A model generated the notes under the pieces. It was not told the DNA's origin and did not search any database. It was given only the letters and a program-made list of their open reading frames with translations. Shown here piece after piece: positions 11,542-24,234 of a DNA stretch of 64,000 nucleotides. Source of the stretch: Kalaharituber pfeilii (lineage: Eukaryota; Ascomycota; Pezizomycetes; Pezizales; Pezizaceae); NCBI GenBank assembly GCA_015179045.1, contig WHUZ01000089.1:1-64000 (forward strand), in the 5' to 3' direction. Each line of letters starts with the position of its first letter. Within the stretch, counting starts at the first letter, position 1. Both the position numbers and the translations under genes were made by a program.

Positions 11542-14500
11542 TTACGTTGCATGAGGACTGGAAGGAGCGGAGGCAGATTGCTGTGCAGATATTGGTGATG
11601 CTAGTGGTGGTGGTGTAGAGGGATGAGGTATTGTTGTAGTTGTGATTGGGGTAGCACTTGGTGTCATTGTAGTGGGTGGTGGTAGTGATGGTTGTGGTAA
11701 CGATTGAAGTGTTGAGGGTAATCGCGGTGTAAAGAGTGGTGGAGGATTTCCTGGCGCAATGCCCACCAACGCTGAATCAGATACCTCTTGTGGTTGCTGA
11801 TTCATCAGAAGATGTTCATTTTCAGGATTCAAAAGCTCCTGAATTGCCTTGCTAAGTATCTCGAAGACCACAGGCTTCGCTACATAGCGAGAGAATCCGG
11901 CAGTAGCACACCGAGCCAAAACATCCGACATTACATTGGCTGACAGAGCAATTATCGGTACGAGAGGTAGTTTTCGGGCCTTTTCCCACTGTCGAATTTC
12001 CGCACAGGCCTGGAATCCGTCTTTGCGGGGCATGTGTAGATCACACTGCATAGGGAATATTAGCCTAATTCTGTACTATGAGGTCAATAAGCGTATATGT
12101 ACCAATATCAAGGCATAATGGCCCGATCCATTACTAAACACTTTGCTAACACATTCCTCCCCATCTGTTGCCGTCTCTACTTCTAGACCAACTCTAGCAA
12201 GAAACCGAAGAAGAACCTAAACCCAACTTAGAATCGCATGCGACTAACAATTATCATCCAATTTCACACATACCTTCTGATTGACAGGATTATCCTCCAC
12301 CAACAAAACCCTATGTCCTTTGTTACCAACATATTTCTCCATTTCGGTGAATACTCTTTTTTGTATTTCCACCACCTGTTGCGCACTATCGCGGTTCCGA
12401 TCCATACTGGCATCCCTTTCATTTCCTGGGTCAAAGATAAACCCGAGACGAGACGGTTTGATTGGCTTATTAATAATCTGTATTCTGTCGCCTTCGCCCT
12501 TTTCTTCGTACTCTCGAGCTGCACCATCGATAATAGCTGCTCGTTGTACAGGATTGGTCAGGACTACCAGGATGGCTTTCGGCTGAGTTGTTGACTCGCG
12601 GACATGTCGAAGAAGTGATATTACCTCCGACTGCTCCGGGAGGTTGATTACAATATGAGTATATTGAAGATCCTTGGCAGAGTCCAGTCGTTCTAAACAC
12701 TCATCATAAGAGCAAACTCGGTCCAACTGGTGTGGAACAGTCTTCGGAAGAGTCATCCGAATATGGTGACAGATCGCAATCAAACTAAAAGCATGCTTAG
12801 AGACAACTAAGATAGTGAACGCTGGTGGTATTTTCTTGGTTAAATCTACGCAGTCGGTCTTTGATGATGTGTCAGTTGTAGAGCCTTCCGCTGGAATATA
12901 GTGATCTGTTGCTTGTTCAAGCTCCAATTGCGTCGGTGAATAGATAGATGACTCCTGGACCTCTGAATCTGACAGTCTTTGGACATGCAGCTGCTCTGAG
13001 GGCGACAAGAACGTATTGAATGACCGCTCTTGAGGGCCCGAAGTACCCCCAGACGCCTCCGCCCCACCAAAATTCGTAGTGGCAGAAGCATTGGACAGTG
13101 ACTCTGTAAACCCTTTATCTAGAATATGATCTTCCTCAATATTCTCTGTATGGGCTGTCCCAGCTTCCTCGCGATGAGGAGGAACCTTGAATATTGCGGT
13201 GAACATAAACAACCTGTGGTCCATATAAGTCCCTGTATCAGCTAAGCTCTTGTAAAGCTAGGAATAGGCACAATTGAGAAAGAAATGGGGTCTACTAACG
13301 ATCCTTTCCCCTTTACGCTCTTCGCTGACATTGTTCCACCATGCAGTTCGACAAGCTGACGTGATATAACCAGGCCTAAACCACTACCCCCATGTGCACG
13401 TGTGCTGGATCCATCAATTTGACTGAACGGTTTGAAGATGAGTTCTTCTTCTTGCTTATCGAAACCTGATGTTTCCGTTAGTGAGGAACATAAAACCAGA
13501 GACGCTCCGAACAAGTGATCTGTCTACTAACCGGGTCCAGTATCATGGCACTCGAACTGTAGCATAATCTCGTCCTCACCAACAGTGGCCTCCCTATGTA
13601 CCGAGCATCTGGAGAAAACCTCTCCAGTGTTGGTAAATTTGATGGCGTTCTTATGGTGTTGTTAGAGTTTTAATACATATAAGGTGATATTGAAGTACTT
13701 ACCCCGATAACGTTTAGGAGAACTTGTCGTAGCCTGACTCTATCACCACCAACGACAAGTGGAACATCTTCATCAACGATGTAGTTCAACTCCAGTTGTT
13801 TCTGAATTGCCATAGTGCTCAAAAGTTCATTGGCATCCTCAATGAGGGAATGAATGCGGAACCAAGTGGAGTTCAAACGCATCATTCCAGCCTCGACCTT
13901 GGACAAGTCCAAGATATCATTTATAACCATTAATAGACCTTCAGAACTCTGAGAAATTGTATGGCAGTAATCAAGTTGTTCTCCACTCAATGTTGTATCG
14001 AGTAAGAAATTAACCATGCCTGAAATACCAATTAGTGGAGTGCGGATTTCATGACTCATGTTTGCCAAAAAGCGAGTCTTAGACTCCATTGTCTTTTGAG
14101 CAGCGTCATTGGCTTCCTTCAATTTCTGTTCCAGAAGCTTGTGATCGTTGATGTCTGTACATGTACCAAACCATTGGCCTTCTCCATTACCAAAATTGGA
14201 CTCGACACGAACGCAACGAACGAGATGCCATCGATACTCGCCGTCCTTTCTCCGTAAACGCAACTCTGTTGAGAAAGTACCATCCGACCCGTCTTCTCCC
14301 ATGACTTCATATATCCTCGTGGACAACTTAGTACCAGATTTACCATTTTTAGAACCAGGTGATCGAGCTTCAGACTTTGAGCTGTCTTGCACAGGGTTGG
14401 GTCCACACTCAGAGGCGGTACCTTGCTTGCCGTCAACAATTCCAAGCCCGGGAAGAGAACATTTTTTACGATCCTGAGGATGAACAAACTCAATGAATCC

Positions 14501-17500
14501 AAGCTTCAAAGTATTTTCTAATGTCTGTCCAGAGTATGTTTCCCACTGAGTATTCGCAAAGGTTATACCTTCATTAGCAGTGCATGCAAACACAATCTGT
14601 GGACTTGAATTCGCTAATGAACGGTACTTATGTTCGGACTCTGCCATCTCTTGTTGCCTTGCTGCGTTGATTTCAGCCACTCGTTGGTCATGCACATCCA
14701 TGTTTGTCCCAAACCAGTGAACGATTCCGCCTTTGGAGTCACGACACGGCACAGCACGAATCAAAAACAACCGATACTGGCCATCAAACCGGCGAATTCT
14801 GACTTGCTGAGAAAAAGGCCTGCCGGCCCTCACTGCCATTTTCCACTGGCGTTTGTACTCCTCACGATCTTCCGGGTGATACGGAGCCCACGGGTCGTGC
14901 AAAAACTCATCTACAGTGGAACCACAATAAGAAAGCATCCTAGAATTCACCCAGGTAGTGACGCCAGTTGAAGGTGCTGCAGTAAACACGTGCACTGGTA
15001 ACCACTCAATAATGTTCCTAAGCAGATCATTCGGAGGCGGAGGCATTGCACTCATCTGGGGCGGTTTCGTGGCCAACGAATGACGCCTCCGAGGGGTATT
15101 TGGTTCAGAGGCAGCCACAGCCAGAGAATTAAATGTGTTGGTATAGTCGATTCCATAAGAATATAAGTGGTGGTTTTTATGCCCTTTGAAATGAGATGTT
15201 CCTTTGCGAGAAAGACGAATGCGTCGGATAAAACCTGATTCACTTGATGGATTGCTAGAAAGCCTCGGAACTTCCAAGCCAGGGGATGGCATGCCAGCAT
15301 CTGTTTTTGTGTCAAGGCCCTCTGAGATCTTGTGAGGACTCATGAGTTTTGCGGGTGATAATTCCATTGCTGCATCGTTGGTGGTAGTAACTCTCAGACA
15401 CTCCTCCAGCACATCTTTAGGTCGATCGTCGCGAACAGTGGTCCCAGAACCTGCGCTTTCATCTCCCTCACGGTGATGATACCATTCAGGATCACTGTTT
15501 CCATTGCACGAGACGTTACTCCGGCTCTTTGATGAAATTTTGCTAGATACTACATCTTTTAACAACTTGTGTTTAGCTGTAAAGTAACTTTCAGTCGAAG
15601 GGGTACCAGGGTTTGATGATAATCCAGAAGAGTCAGTTACACCACGTGAGTGAGACAAGCCTCCTTCAGTATTAGGACTGGGCACGCGAGACGTCGCTGC
15701 CGAAAACCTGGAGAAAGTACTATTAGTACTTGGACTGGTTACACTCGTGCTGCCACGACCAGGACTAATATTGCTTGTGTTGAAACTTCCAAGTGAATAT
15801 GAATGCAGTCGCCTCCTGTAACTAATATTTGATAGCTGTGTCTTGAGATTATCATGTGCCTGGGCAAGAGCAAACGCTGTAGCGACTAACGGTGCGAAGT
15901 GGGAAAGAGAGTGCACAAGGTTGGACGGGTATGGAATAACTGGAGAAAGCATAGACAGTATCGCGATCGGAGCTTTTCGCTCTCCGGCAACGCTATGAGG
16001 TGCAGAATGATGTATGGAGCCATTATTCGTTGACCTGTCGTTACTCATCATTGGCTTGCCCTTTCGAGGTAATGACGTGCGGTTCATTTGTAAATCCTGG
16101 GGGCTAAGTAGGGTATCATAGTTATGCAATGACTTGGATATAGAAGGATGAACTAGGGGTATATGGATGACAGTCGATGCGCTTTCCAGGCCAATTGCAT
16201 GTACAGGCTCTTGAGCGGAGTATACTGGACTGGATCCAACAGGATTGAAAGTATCCTCGTCAACTTTAGGTGGAACAAAGAAGGGATTTTCAGAAGGGTC
16301 CGGCTTAATAGCCGGGGATGGAGCCGGTGACTGTGACCAGGGAGAACTCAATGGTTGTTCATATTCTTCATAGAGCGAATGTGATGGAGAGTGAGATCTT
16401 GAGTGATGCAGTTGATGCTGTATTGATGAAAAGTACTTAACATTAGCAGGGAACTTGTTTTTCTGTTTTTGCCTCTGTTCTTTTCCCTTTCTCCGGGCAT
16501 TTCTGCTGATAAATGGCAGCGGTGTTGGCGGCTCTGAGGGCGGATGGCCCGGCGTTGGCGGAGGAGGTAAGTCGCTCAAAGATATATGCATTTTCTCTTT
16601 TTTCGCTCCTGTGTCTGTTGGTGACCCCTCGGGCAATATGGCATTCGTTGACCAGGGAGTGTGATGCTGGCTTTCACCAACATCGTGCTTTCTTTTCTCC
16701 ACCATAGTTCCCCCCATGTGTGTCTGAATATCCCGATACTCTCTTGACAATACTACCGTCTTCCCTCTCTGGAGCACACGAATCACACCAGCACCATCTA
16801 ACAGCGCATCTGCTTCATATGATAACGGCTGTAGAATTGGAAAAACCCGACCTGTTAACGGGTTTTCCTGGTCCGACTGTAGATCAAGTCCACTTTGGTC
16901 GACTTTAAATCCTGGTCCATTGGTCGACCCTGGAGAGTGAGTCGGCGAAATAGCTTCTCCATCGGATATCCACTCGGAATTTGATGATGTATCAGCAAGA
17001 TTTGTGTCGATCCCAATGGTAATTGGTGAAAATGGCTGATCAGGGCTGCTTTCCAGTTGTAAAGGAGACTCATCCATAGATGAGTACTCCTCACCAGCTT
17101 CTGTGTCTGCCTTTTCTTCGCTACTCTGCACACAATGTCCCTTAACTTCCTCCGAAATTGGTACTCCTGTTTGGTCGTCACTCTCCTCTTCTTCTGTTTC
17201 CTCCGTTTCTATGTCTCCTACAATACCGCCGTCTGCTCCCAAGTACGTCAATGACAAGTCGTCATTATCTTCCCTGAAGTATGTTGCCTTTTGTCCCCAT
17301 GGTGTGTTCTCCAAATCCGTAGAATCTGTAGGAACTGCCAAAGATAATCTTTCTGCTTTGTAGTATGTTATGCATATTTTCACCAAATTACTCCAAAAGG
17401 CCTCTATACCCGGTTCAGAATGCAGTCGTAAGGCCAATTCATACATATTCGGAGTTGGGAAATCTGGATTTTCGTATGGGGTAGTTGGGTTCGTCCCGGC

Positions 17501-17632
17501 AGGCATAAAGGCAAACGAAGATGGTGTTGCGCTGCCCGATGGTATAGCTCTGTCGTGTGGGCCCGCTGTTGATGGTGAGAGGCCGTGTCGCGGTATTGGC
17601 ATCGTTGGGAATGGGTATGAAGATGGCGTCAT
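11542..17632 (-). CDS. Hybrid histidine kinase (PAS-PAS-HisKA-HATPase-REC)
   Basis: Sensor kinase that would autophosphorylate on His and pass phosphate to its own receiver, feeding an HPt/response-regulator relay. Exons on the minus strand: 17632-13703, 13649-13532, 13465-13300, 13213-12274, 12216-12103 and 12045-11542. They join in frame to 1,923 residues. The N terminus (about residues 50-600) has a GAF-like module split by a long disordered Ser/Pro-rich insert. Two PAS/PAC domains follow at about 870-1000 and 1010-1165. The H-box NMSHEIRTPLIGISGM places phospho-His at 1194. The N-box NAIKFTN (1311-1317) and the glycine boxes DTGPGF and GGSGLGL mark the ATPase. The C-terminal receiver has LLVEDN, phospho-Asp1758 in CDLHMP and the KP lysine, followed by a Pro/Thr-rich tail. 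There are no transmembrane helices, so it is probably cytosolic. The usual Asn after TPL in the H-box is Ile here. The start could lie further upstream (see the ORF at 17658-18230). Confidence 0.94.
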
Positions 17633-17657
17633 TGAACCAAGTCCTCCTTCGTAACCC

Positions 17658-18230
17658 TCAAGTTTTGGCTTCGAATTTGCCGAATGAGATATTTTTTTTC
17701 ACAGAGTTAGAAACGGACGCAGCCCTATTGTCGACCCTGCTATTCACAACCCCACTTCCACTGCCACTCCAAGCTTCTCTGGGGCCAACCCCATTCTCCG
17801 TTGCCTGGGGAGATTCCGATATTATTTCCGTCTGATCAAGTTTGCTTTTTGGCCTAGTCTTAAGTTGAGATCGTATTTGAGCATCGACTGCCTGTATGTG
17901 CCCAGTCAGAGAAGTAACAACAAAGAGGCCAAGCAAGTGAAGAGCCCTCAGAAGAAAGAGACATGCACTTCTTAGTTTTGCATCATATACCTCTTTCAGT
18001 TTCTCAAGCCTACCATCCGAGGCACCTTGTCGAGCAGCTGCTACCGTCGTGTCCGTGTTCCCCGACGACGACGAATTCTGGGGATGCGGGGACACAGCCG
18101 GGTGATGCATTCTGGTGGCTATGACGTTGCTGTGTTGGGATTTGAGGACACATGAAGATGAGGGAGGAACCGACGCTTTTGTTGCGTTCTTTTCCCCACA
18201 GACCACTATACAGGAAACCGGTTTAGGCAA
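17658..18230 (-). CDS. Uncertain 190-aa ORF just upstream of the histidine kinase
   Basis: An open frame starting MPKPVSCIVVCGEKN ends 25 bp before the kinase ATG, in a different frame. It contains a Ser/Thr-rich N terminus, a hydrophobic stretch of about 20 residues (ACLFLLRALHLLGLFVVTSL) that could be a membrane segment, and a basic/acidic C-terminal part. I recognise no family. It could be a small independent gene, a 5' exon of the kinase joined by an intron I cannot place, or chance. Low confidence. Confidence 0.25.
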   Translation of the reverse strand: MPKPVSCIVVCGEKNATKASVPPSSSCVLKSQHSNVIATRMHHPAVSPHPQNSSSSGNTDTTVAAARQGASDGRLEKLKEVYDAKLRSACLFLLRALHLLGLFVVTSLTGHIQAVDAQIRSQLKTRPKSKLDQTEIISESPQATENGVGPREAWSGSGSGVVNSRVDNRAASVSNSVKKNISFGKFEAKT

Positions 18231-18714
18231 GGGAAGAGAGCAAGAGGAATCTGATGATGAAGCCCGGCCTAGAAAGACCTATATTATTTTTTTTATTATT
18301 TTTTTCGATACCGCAACGGTGGAACGTGCGGAGGGGGGGGGAGGGGTGGGCAGACGTATTTGGTTGGCGGAGGGATGGCTTCGTGAGAAGTAGCAGTTTT
18401 GCTACAAGTTGAATAAGTGGGCCCTGAGCAAGCGGGCACCACCGAAGGGAGCAGCGGCCTGCCAGAATTTCTTTTGAGGAAGAATGCTTTTGGGTGCAAG
18501 GGAGGAGGGGTGTAGGGAAGCAAGGATGAAATATTGCGACTTGACACACGAAGACACTCTCACTTCACCTCCCTCATTCACACCTTTCTTGGAGCACAGC
18601 GGCGAGAGGGCACAAGCACGCAGGGCAGGAGATCAGTGGTAGTGCGGCCGGGCCTAGCTGCAGATATGGCCTGGAGCGGCGGGAAATGACACAGATATTC
18701 TCTCGGTAGATTTC

Positions 18715-18715
<1 letters not shown>

Positions 18716-18793
<78 letters not shown>
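18716..18793. repeat. Poly-T tract (78 T)
   Basis: An uninterrupted run of 78 T, about 1.1 kb upstream of the histidine-kinase start. Immediate flanks are GC-rich. On the minus strand it opens three overlapping lysine-only frames, which are artefacts. It could be an expanded microsatellite or the poly(A) trace of a reverse-transcribed insertion. The exact length is not reliable in any assembly. Confidence 0.9.
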
Positions 18794-21700
18794 CTTTTCT
18801 CCCTTGCCTTGTTCCTGGGGAAGCAGTACAGTAGGGTGGGGGGTGGGGGGTAGGGACGGCAGCGGGAGGGGTGCGCTGCTGCTGATGCAAGCAAGCAAGC
18901 AGCGACAGACACTCGTGACGCAACGGATGGGGTCCTCCCTGACGGACGCGGAGGGAGGGGGGGTTGACGGGCAGAGCGCAGAGGGAGGAGGGCCAGGGAG
19001 GCGCGGGCAGGCGGCCGGTGGGGGGTCTCTCTCCCGTTCTGTCGCTCGCTCGCTGCTTCTTCGCTGCTCGACTCTCGATTTTCTACGTAGCTTCTACGCT
19101 TCGGCCGGAGAAGGGCGCCCGTCCTGCGGCGCCAGGAAAAGGAGAGCGGGGAAGCCGGAGGTGGCAGACCTGCGCTGCGGTCCTCCGGCGCTGGCCTCGC
19201 TCGCCATCCCCCCAGGCACAGGCGCGGCGGCGCTGAAACCGTCTCTTCTCACCGCGGGAGTGCACTCGCGGTCAGCGGCGGTTGTCCGCAAGCCGGCAAG
19301 CAGGGGAACATGTACAGAACTCGACGAGCATGTTAGTAGTATCTTTACCACCGTCTCGGCCACGCCCCCCTCCCCCCCTCACCCCCCACCCCCCCACCCC
19401 CCAATATCAATCAAGATAAACTCCACCACCGCTGATATACCCAGCGCCAACCGCTAGTGAAGATGTCTGTAATCCCGCTTCTGTAGCGCGAGTTCTTAAT
19501 ATCCAAGCCCCTAGCCAGTATCATGTCTGCGTATTCACGGGGCTCGCGGAAGCACGTCGTTGGAAGGCCAGGCACGTGTGCACCTGGGACACAGTCCAGA
19601 GCAGGGCAGTCCTGAGGCACTAGACTGCGACCCTCACTAGGCAGCTGGGCGCGAGTTGCTGCGCTCAGAAGCCCCAGCCCTGCTCAAGCACAGCTGTTGG
19701 GCGAGCGGACTCGTACTGGAGCAGAACTGGGCCAGCGAAACGGCCGACAATGGTGATGATTGCTGACGACGGCAAAATAGATCGGAGTATCAGATAATCA
19801 TAACAACACAATACTAAGTAAGGCGGCTGGTTGATTTCTACACTCAGCCAGTAAGAGTCGTCGGGCATACAGACTTAGTGTGTTTGGAAACGTAGAAAGA
19901 GTCACCTGTCCTGCTGGGTAAATGCTCTGGTCATGGTTAGTTACGTCCACGCCGGCATGTTCATTCGTTCGCATGAACGATCGGGCACCGCCTGCCTCAC
20001 AAACAGCCTTAGGGGTGTTGCCATCGACTCTACTACACCTCATCACAAACAGCAACGCATGTGCATACATTATGAAAGCAGGAGTAGACTCGCCGTCAGT
20101 GCAGTGATCTGGGCATAGGCATACAAAACTTAGGCCACGGAAGGGACCTGTGTGACAAAACGCAAAGTCTATGTCCATTATGTGGGCAGGGGACAGGGAG
20201 GGGGCTTCCTTCCAGTGAATATTGCACCTCAGCTGGAATGGATGACTCGAATATCAGTTGGCGCACAAAACCAAAACGCCTAGGTCTTTAGTTTTGATAA
20301 CAGTAATTGCAATGCCATTCTCAATCTCGGACTCTAATTATTTTCTCGTTCTATTTGAGCCTCAGTAATTGAACCCATCCATACCAAGGGTCCATTCCAG
20401 TAAAGCCAACAGCAGGCTCTAGTACATCTGGTCACAAAAAAAAAGTCTAGCTGTTACAAATAGCCAAATCAATGACATAGGCAAAGCGTAATTTCGCTTC
20501 AATAGAACCATTGCTCTTTTTCCATTTTATTTTTGTCAGTGTCATCAAGTTCACATTCCGGGCAATCATATTCGGGGCCCCGGGAGTTATTTAATCCCTT
20601 ATGAGCCCAGTTGGCGGAAACTTGCTTGATGGGTCACGCAGCTTCTTCCTCGAGCCTTGCCCTAGCGTCGAAAAAGAATTCCGCTTACAGAGGGCCGGGG
20701 ATGGTTTCCTCTGTTGCAAGGGATCAAGCATGAATAAGTGCGTCGGCCAGAATAAAAAATGAGAAAGGATGAAAGGAAAAAGCAGGGATATGCGGGCCCC
20801 GGGGACTGAGCGAGGAAGAGAGGTTTTGCTTAGCTTGCTGTTGCATAGCGTCAGGTCATTGGAGTCTCACCTTGCTGCCTGTAAAGCAACACTCGCACTT
20901 GCCTCCCGATATGCACGATGACATAGGTCCCGTCCACGCTAGGACTGGGGGGACCTCACGAGTGGCGCCTGCCCCAGGCAGCTCCGGGAGCGCGGCTTGG
21001 CGCTGGATGTACTAGTGAGGTCTTGGCGTCAGGCGGTCGATCACGGGCAGTCGAGCCTCTGCAGTGGTCACGCAGCAGCGCGCGGGACCCGTCGGACGGC
21101 AGGGGACAGTACTGATGAGGCCGTCGCAGGGTGAAGAACTGCACGGCTTGGTAGAAGCGAGGTTGGATGGCGAACTGTTTGCTGGGCACAGACATGTGCA
21201 CCGCACTGATGTAGTGGTAAGCCCTGTCCCGTCTGGGGAACCCAGTTTGTCAGAACAAGTGCGCAATCACACGCCTCCAGAGGTGGCACTCGTTCAGAAG
21301 GCGGCAGGCGGGCGCTCGAAGGAGAGGAGAAAGCAAGGTATTGCCCTATGCCTGTTAGTGCAAAGTCGAAATGCGCCTGAGTACCGTGGTGTAGAGTACA
21401 GGTAGCACAACAAAGCGTCCATGACCTGCCTGCTGCATGCTGCATGCTGTGTACGAAGTACTTAAGATGTAGCTTACGTCCATTTGTAATCTCGGCACCG
21501 GTACATTTACTCTGGTAGTACATACACTTCTTACGAGACAGGCCTAAATGCAGCGATTGAACTACTTCACAAGGTCAATTGTGTTGAGTGACAGCAGATG
21601 TTTGTTTCCCCCTCTTCTGCTTTCCAATGAAAATAAGCCATTGTACTGACGCATATTTCACTTCTAGTCGTGCTTGCAGCGACCAAAGAAGGTACTTATC

Positions 21701-22220
21701 TTTGGTGCAGGAAAATTCTCCTTGTCTACCTTTCCTGTGCACACCAGCGTGATACCCAATGAAAGTTATGAGATGGTGAAATAAGCATGTATGGTCAGCT
21801 CTGAATGCCTCAATTTCACGCTATCGAATAAACTGAACGGAAACTGTTTCCCGTTCTTCACAGAAACCAAGATGCCTGCTCATTATTTGACGCGGTGCTT
21901 TGACACCATGTTCCTCGTTGTATACTTTAACATGCGAACACGGAAATGACAACTGTGGTTTCCACCACGTGTGTTGGTTGTTGTATTGCTGTTATCATTT
22001 CTTGGCCCCTTCCGTTTGAATCCTCGTTTCCCGCTGAGACTCTTTCCTCTGGTGTCTTCGTTCCTGTGTTTCTGACCATAACTGCTATGTCTGTTGCCTT
22101 GTGGGCTTTGACTTCTGCTTCTCCTGCTTGGTCTCCTGTTTTGTTGACGGTCCAGGCTATCATCTCTTTTCTCCTCTTGCTATGTCTATCTCTACTTGAA
22201 CAGCAGTCTCGGATTCTACT
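18794..22220. other. Gene-poor intergenic region
   Basis: 18.8-19.4 kb is GC-rich, CpG-island-like DNA with long but unsupported frames, including one of 217 codons with low-complexity Gly/Arg/Pro composition. A C-rich stretch lies at 19361-19402. The remainder to 22.2 kb has no recognisable gene, RNA or repeat. Confidence 0.45.
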
Positions 22221-23006
22221 TCACCGTCCGTGATGCTCATAGTTTCTTCTTTTTTCAACTCTGGAGCTACTTTGACGCCTCCTCCGTCCTCCACGCTCCT
22301 TCATTTCAACAATAGCATCGCCAAGAGTGAAGCCCTCCAGCTCCCCCTGTTCATTTCTCAACGTCTCAATTTCGATTCTTCGCTCCTCTTCTAGCCTTTT
22401 TCTTGCCTCCCTCATCTCGCGAAGTTGCTTCACATCCCATTTCATTACAGCCATAGCATCATTCAAGTTCTTAAATTTTCATCTCTACACTTTTCAAGAC
22501 CAATCTGTTTCTGGGACTTTCTCGCTTGTTTGCTGCCAACTTTGTCGACGGTGTTGTACCATGGCAGCAATTCATCAGCCGGTTTACCAAGAGCATATTA
22601 TGTTGCTCGGAAAGTTTGCCTCTTTCTCTGCCTTTTCTTTCTCATATTCAGGATTTTTCTCCTGCTCAGAAAAACCTTGTAGGTGTGGATTGAAGTCCAC
22701 AAAGGAGGTTGATATATCCTGACTTACCTGTGAGGGATTTCTCAACCAAAGAGTTAATGGAAGAATGCTCATTGTGGCCTTCACGCCCTTGTACAACAGT
22801 AATTTGGCCACTCCTCGCAGAACTACTTGAAGAAGCATTGTCCCAATGATCTCGCGAATGCCTGATTTTTTAGGTTCGGAACCTTGCACTCCTCCCTTCT
22901 GAATAATGTCATCAATCAAGCACTGGCTTTGTGAACCAACCTTACCACCATCGTCATTATCACCTGTTTGTCTTTTGTAGCCGTTGTCTAGCCTATCTAA
23001 AGTCAA
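22221..23006 (-). pseudogene. Unidentified, apparently decayed coiled-coil gene
   Basis: On the minus strand a 140-codon frame from 23006 contains a putative intron (donor in GTAAGTCAGG near 22727, acceptor near 22676). After a frame change it continues as a Lys/Glu-rich stretch (KPADELLPWYNTVDKVGSKQ), hits a stop, and resumes as a charged helix (KWDVKQLREMREARKRLEEE) with typical coiled-coil heptads. The pieces read like parts of one protein broken by at least one frameshift and one stop. I do not recognise the family. An Asp/Glu-rich microsatellite (GAG/GGA on the minus strand) lies just upstream at about 23050-23100. Confidence 0.35.
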
Positions 23007-24234
23007 GCCTTGTTTGCTGCTACCATGGCCGAATTCACTGGGAGCTAATGCTGTTCTGCCTCCTCCTCCTCCTCCCTCTCCTGCTCCTCCTCCGCATCAT
23101 CCTGTGTTTGCTTCTTCGATGAGAGTTCTGCTTTTCTAGAACTCGTTATCTCAGCTCCAATAATCGCCTTTGTGCATCTTCTTCTTGCATCTCTGCTCCT
23201 CTGCCTCCTCTTTTATCTGTGCAATCACCTCACTCGCCGTACTCGCTCAAATATTGTCCACATTGTATACATCTGGCGCACCACCAAATGTTAACAAAAG
23301 ATCTACCACGCTAATATGGAAGTCAGATTTGGTTAAATCAAAAATCGTATCTAGAGAAACACTTTAGTACGTACGTACTCCGGGATTCCTTTTATAGGAG
23401 GTGAAGAGGCATGGGTGAAGCTGTTGGTTATAGGTCGAAGTCGATCCTAATTTGTTGGTTGTCCAAATAATAGTGGTCGAGTATCAGCTATAATTGTCAA
23501 CTGTATGATCTCTGGAACTACTAGAAGCATTCGCTGCGTGATGCACTACTTTTTGGAAATTGAGCTGGTTGGGTGGGTTGAAATGGCCAGGCTTGTGGAT
23601 TGAATTTAGCTTCGTAGATGCAGGGGAGTGTAGGGGTAGGACCTAGATGTTGGTAGCAGCAGTTGAAAGTGGTCGATGCAGCTGAGCACTTTGGCGTGGC
23701 TGGGGGGTGGGAATATGGTACTTGGTCTTGTGGTGAGTGGTTGGAAATCAACCCAGACTATTGGAAATATAATGTTGCTGTTGGTGTGTGAACGTCAGTC
23801 TGTTGCGGAAGGCTACAGCCCTTGCGTCTTGGCAGAAGTTCCAACTATCGTTAGACGGCCAGGCGCTGTACTCCACAGCTTGAGATCTCATACTAGACAT
23901 GCTTCTATGGCTTAGAGATGGGAACTGGCAATTATTCGTGTGTCGTGCAGATCGGGTCTTCTTGCCCAGTTTCATGACTGCCGGTGGTCTGGTCCCAGCG
24001 CTGCCAAATCGCTGTAACGGCCCCAGACTACAGTGGCACGTGTTCAGCCATATGGTGCCGGTATTACAATTGCTCAAACGCCTCGTATTCGTGTTCTACC
24101 AATACCCCTCTCACTTTGCTTAGGAGCGAAGAGAAATTTGGTGCAGGAGGAGCAGGGTATATTAACAAAAGGAGAAGATGCCAATACGCAAAAAAATTAT
24201 AAACGCAATAGAAAGTTGTGGAACCTAAGGTGTA
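23007..24234. other. Intergenic region; no supported gene
   Basis: Contains the CCT/CTC microsatellite at about 23050-23100 and otherwise only short unconvincing frames. The last part is the 3' flank of the GPI8 pseudogene. Confidence 0.45.

Noticed and set aside
18574..18923. Three minus-strand frames with about 25 consecutive Lys
   Set aside because: They arise from the 78-T homopolymer, which is open in all three frames.
18804..19457. 217-codon + strand frame
   Set aside because: GC-rich low-complexity sequence with Gly/Arg/Pro bias, no domain, no splice context; overlapping frames on both strands are similarly open.
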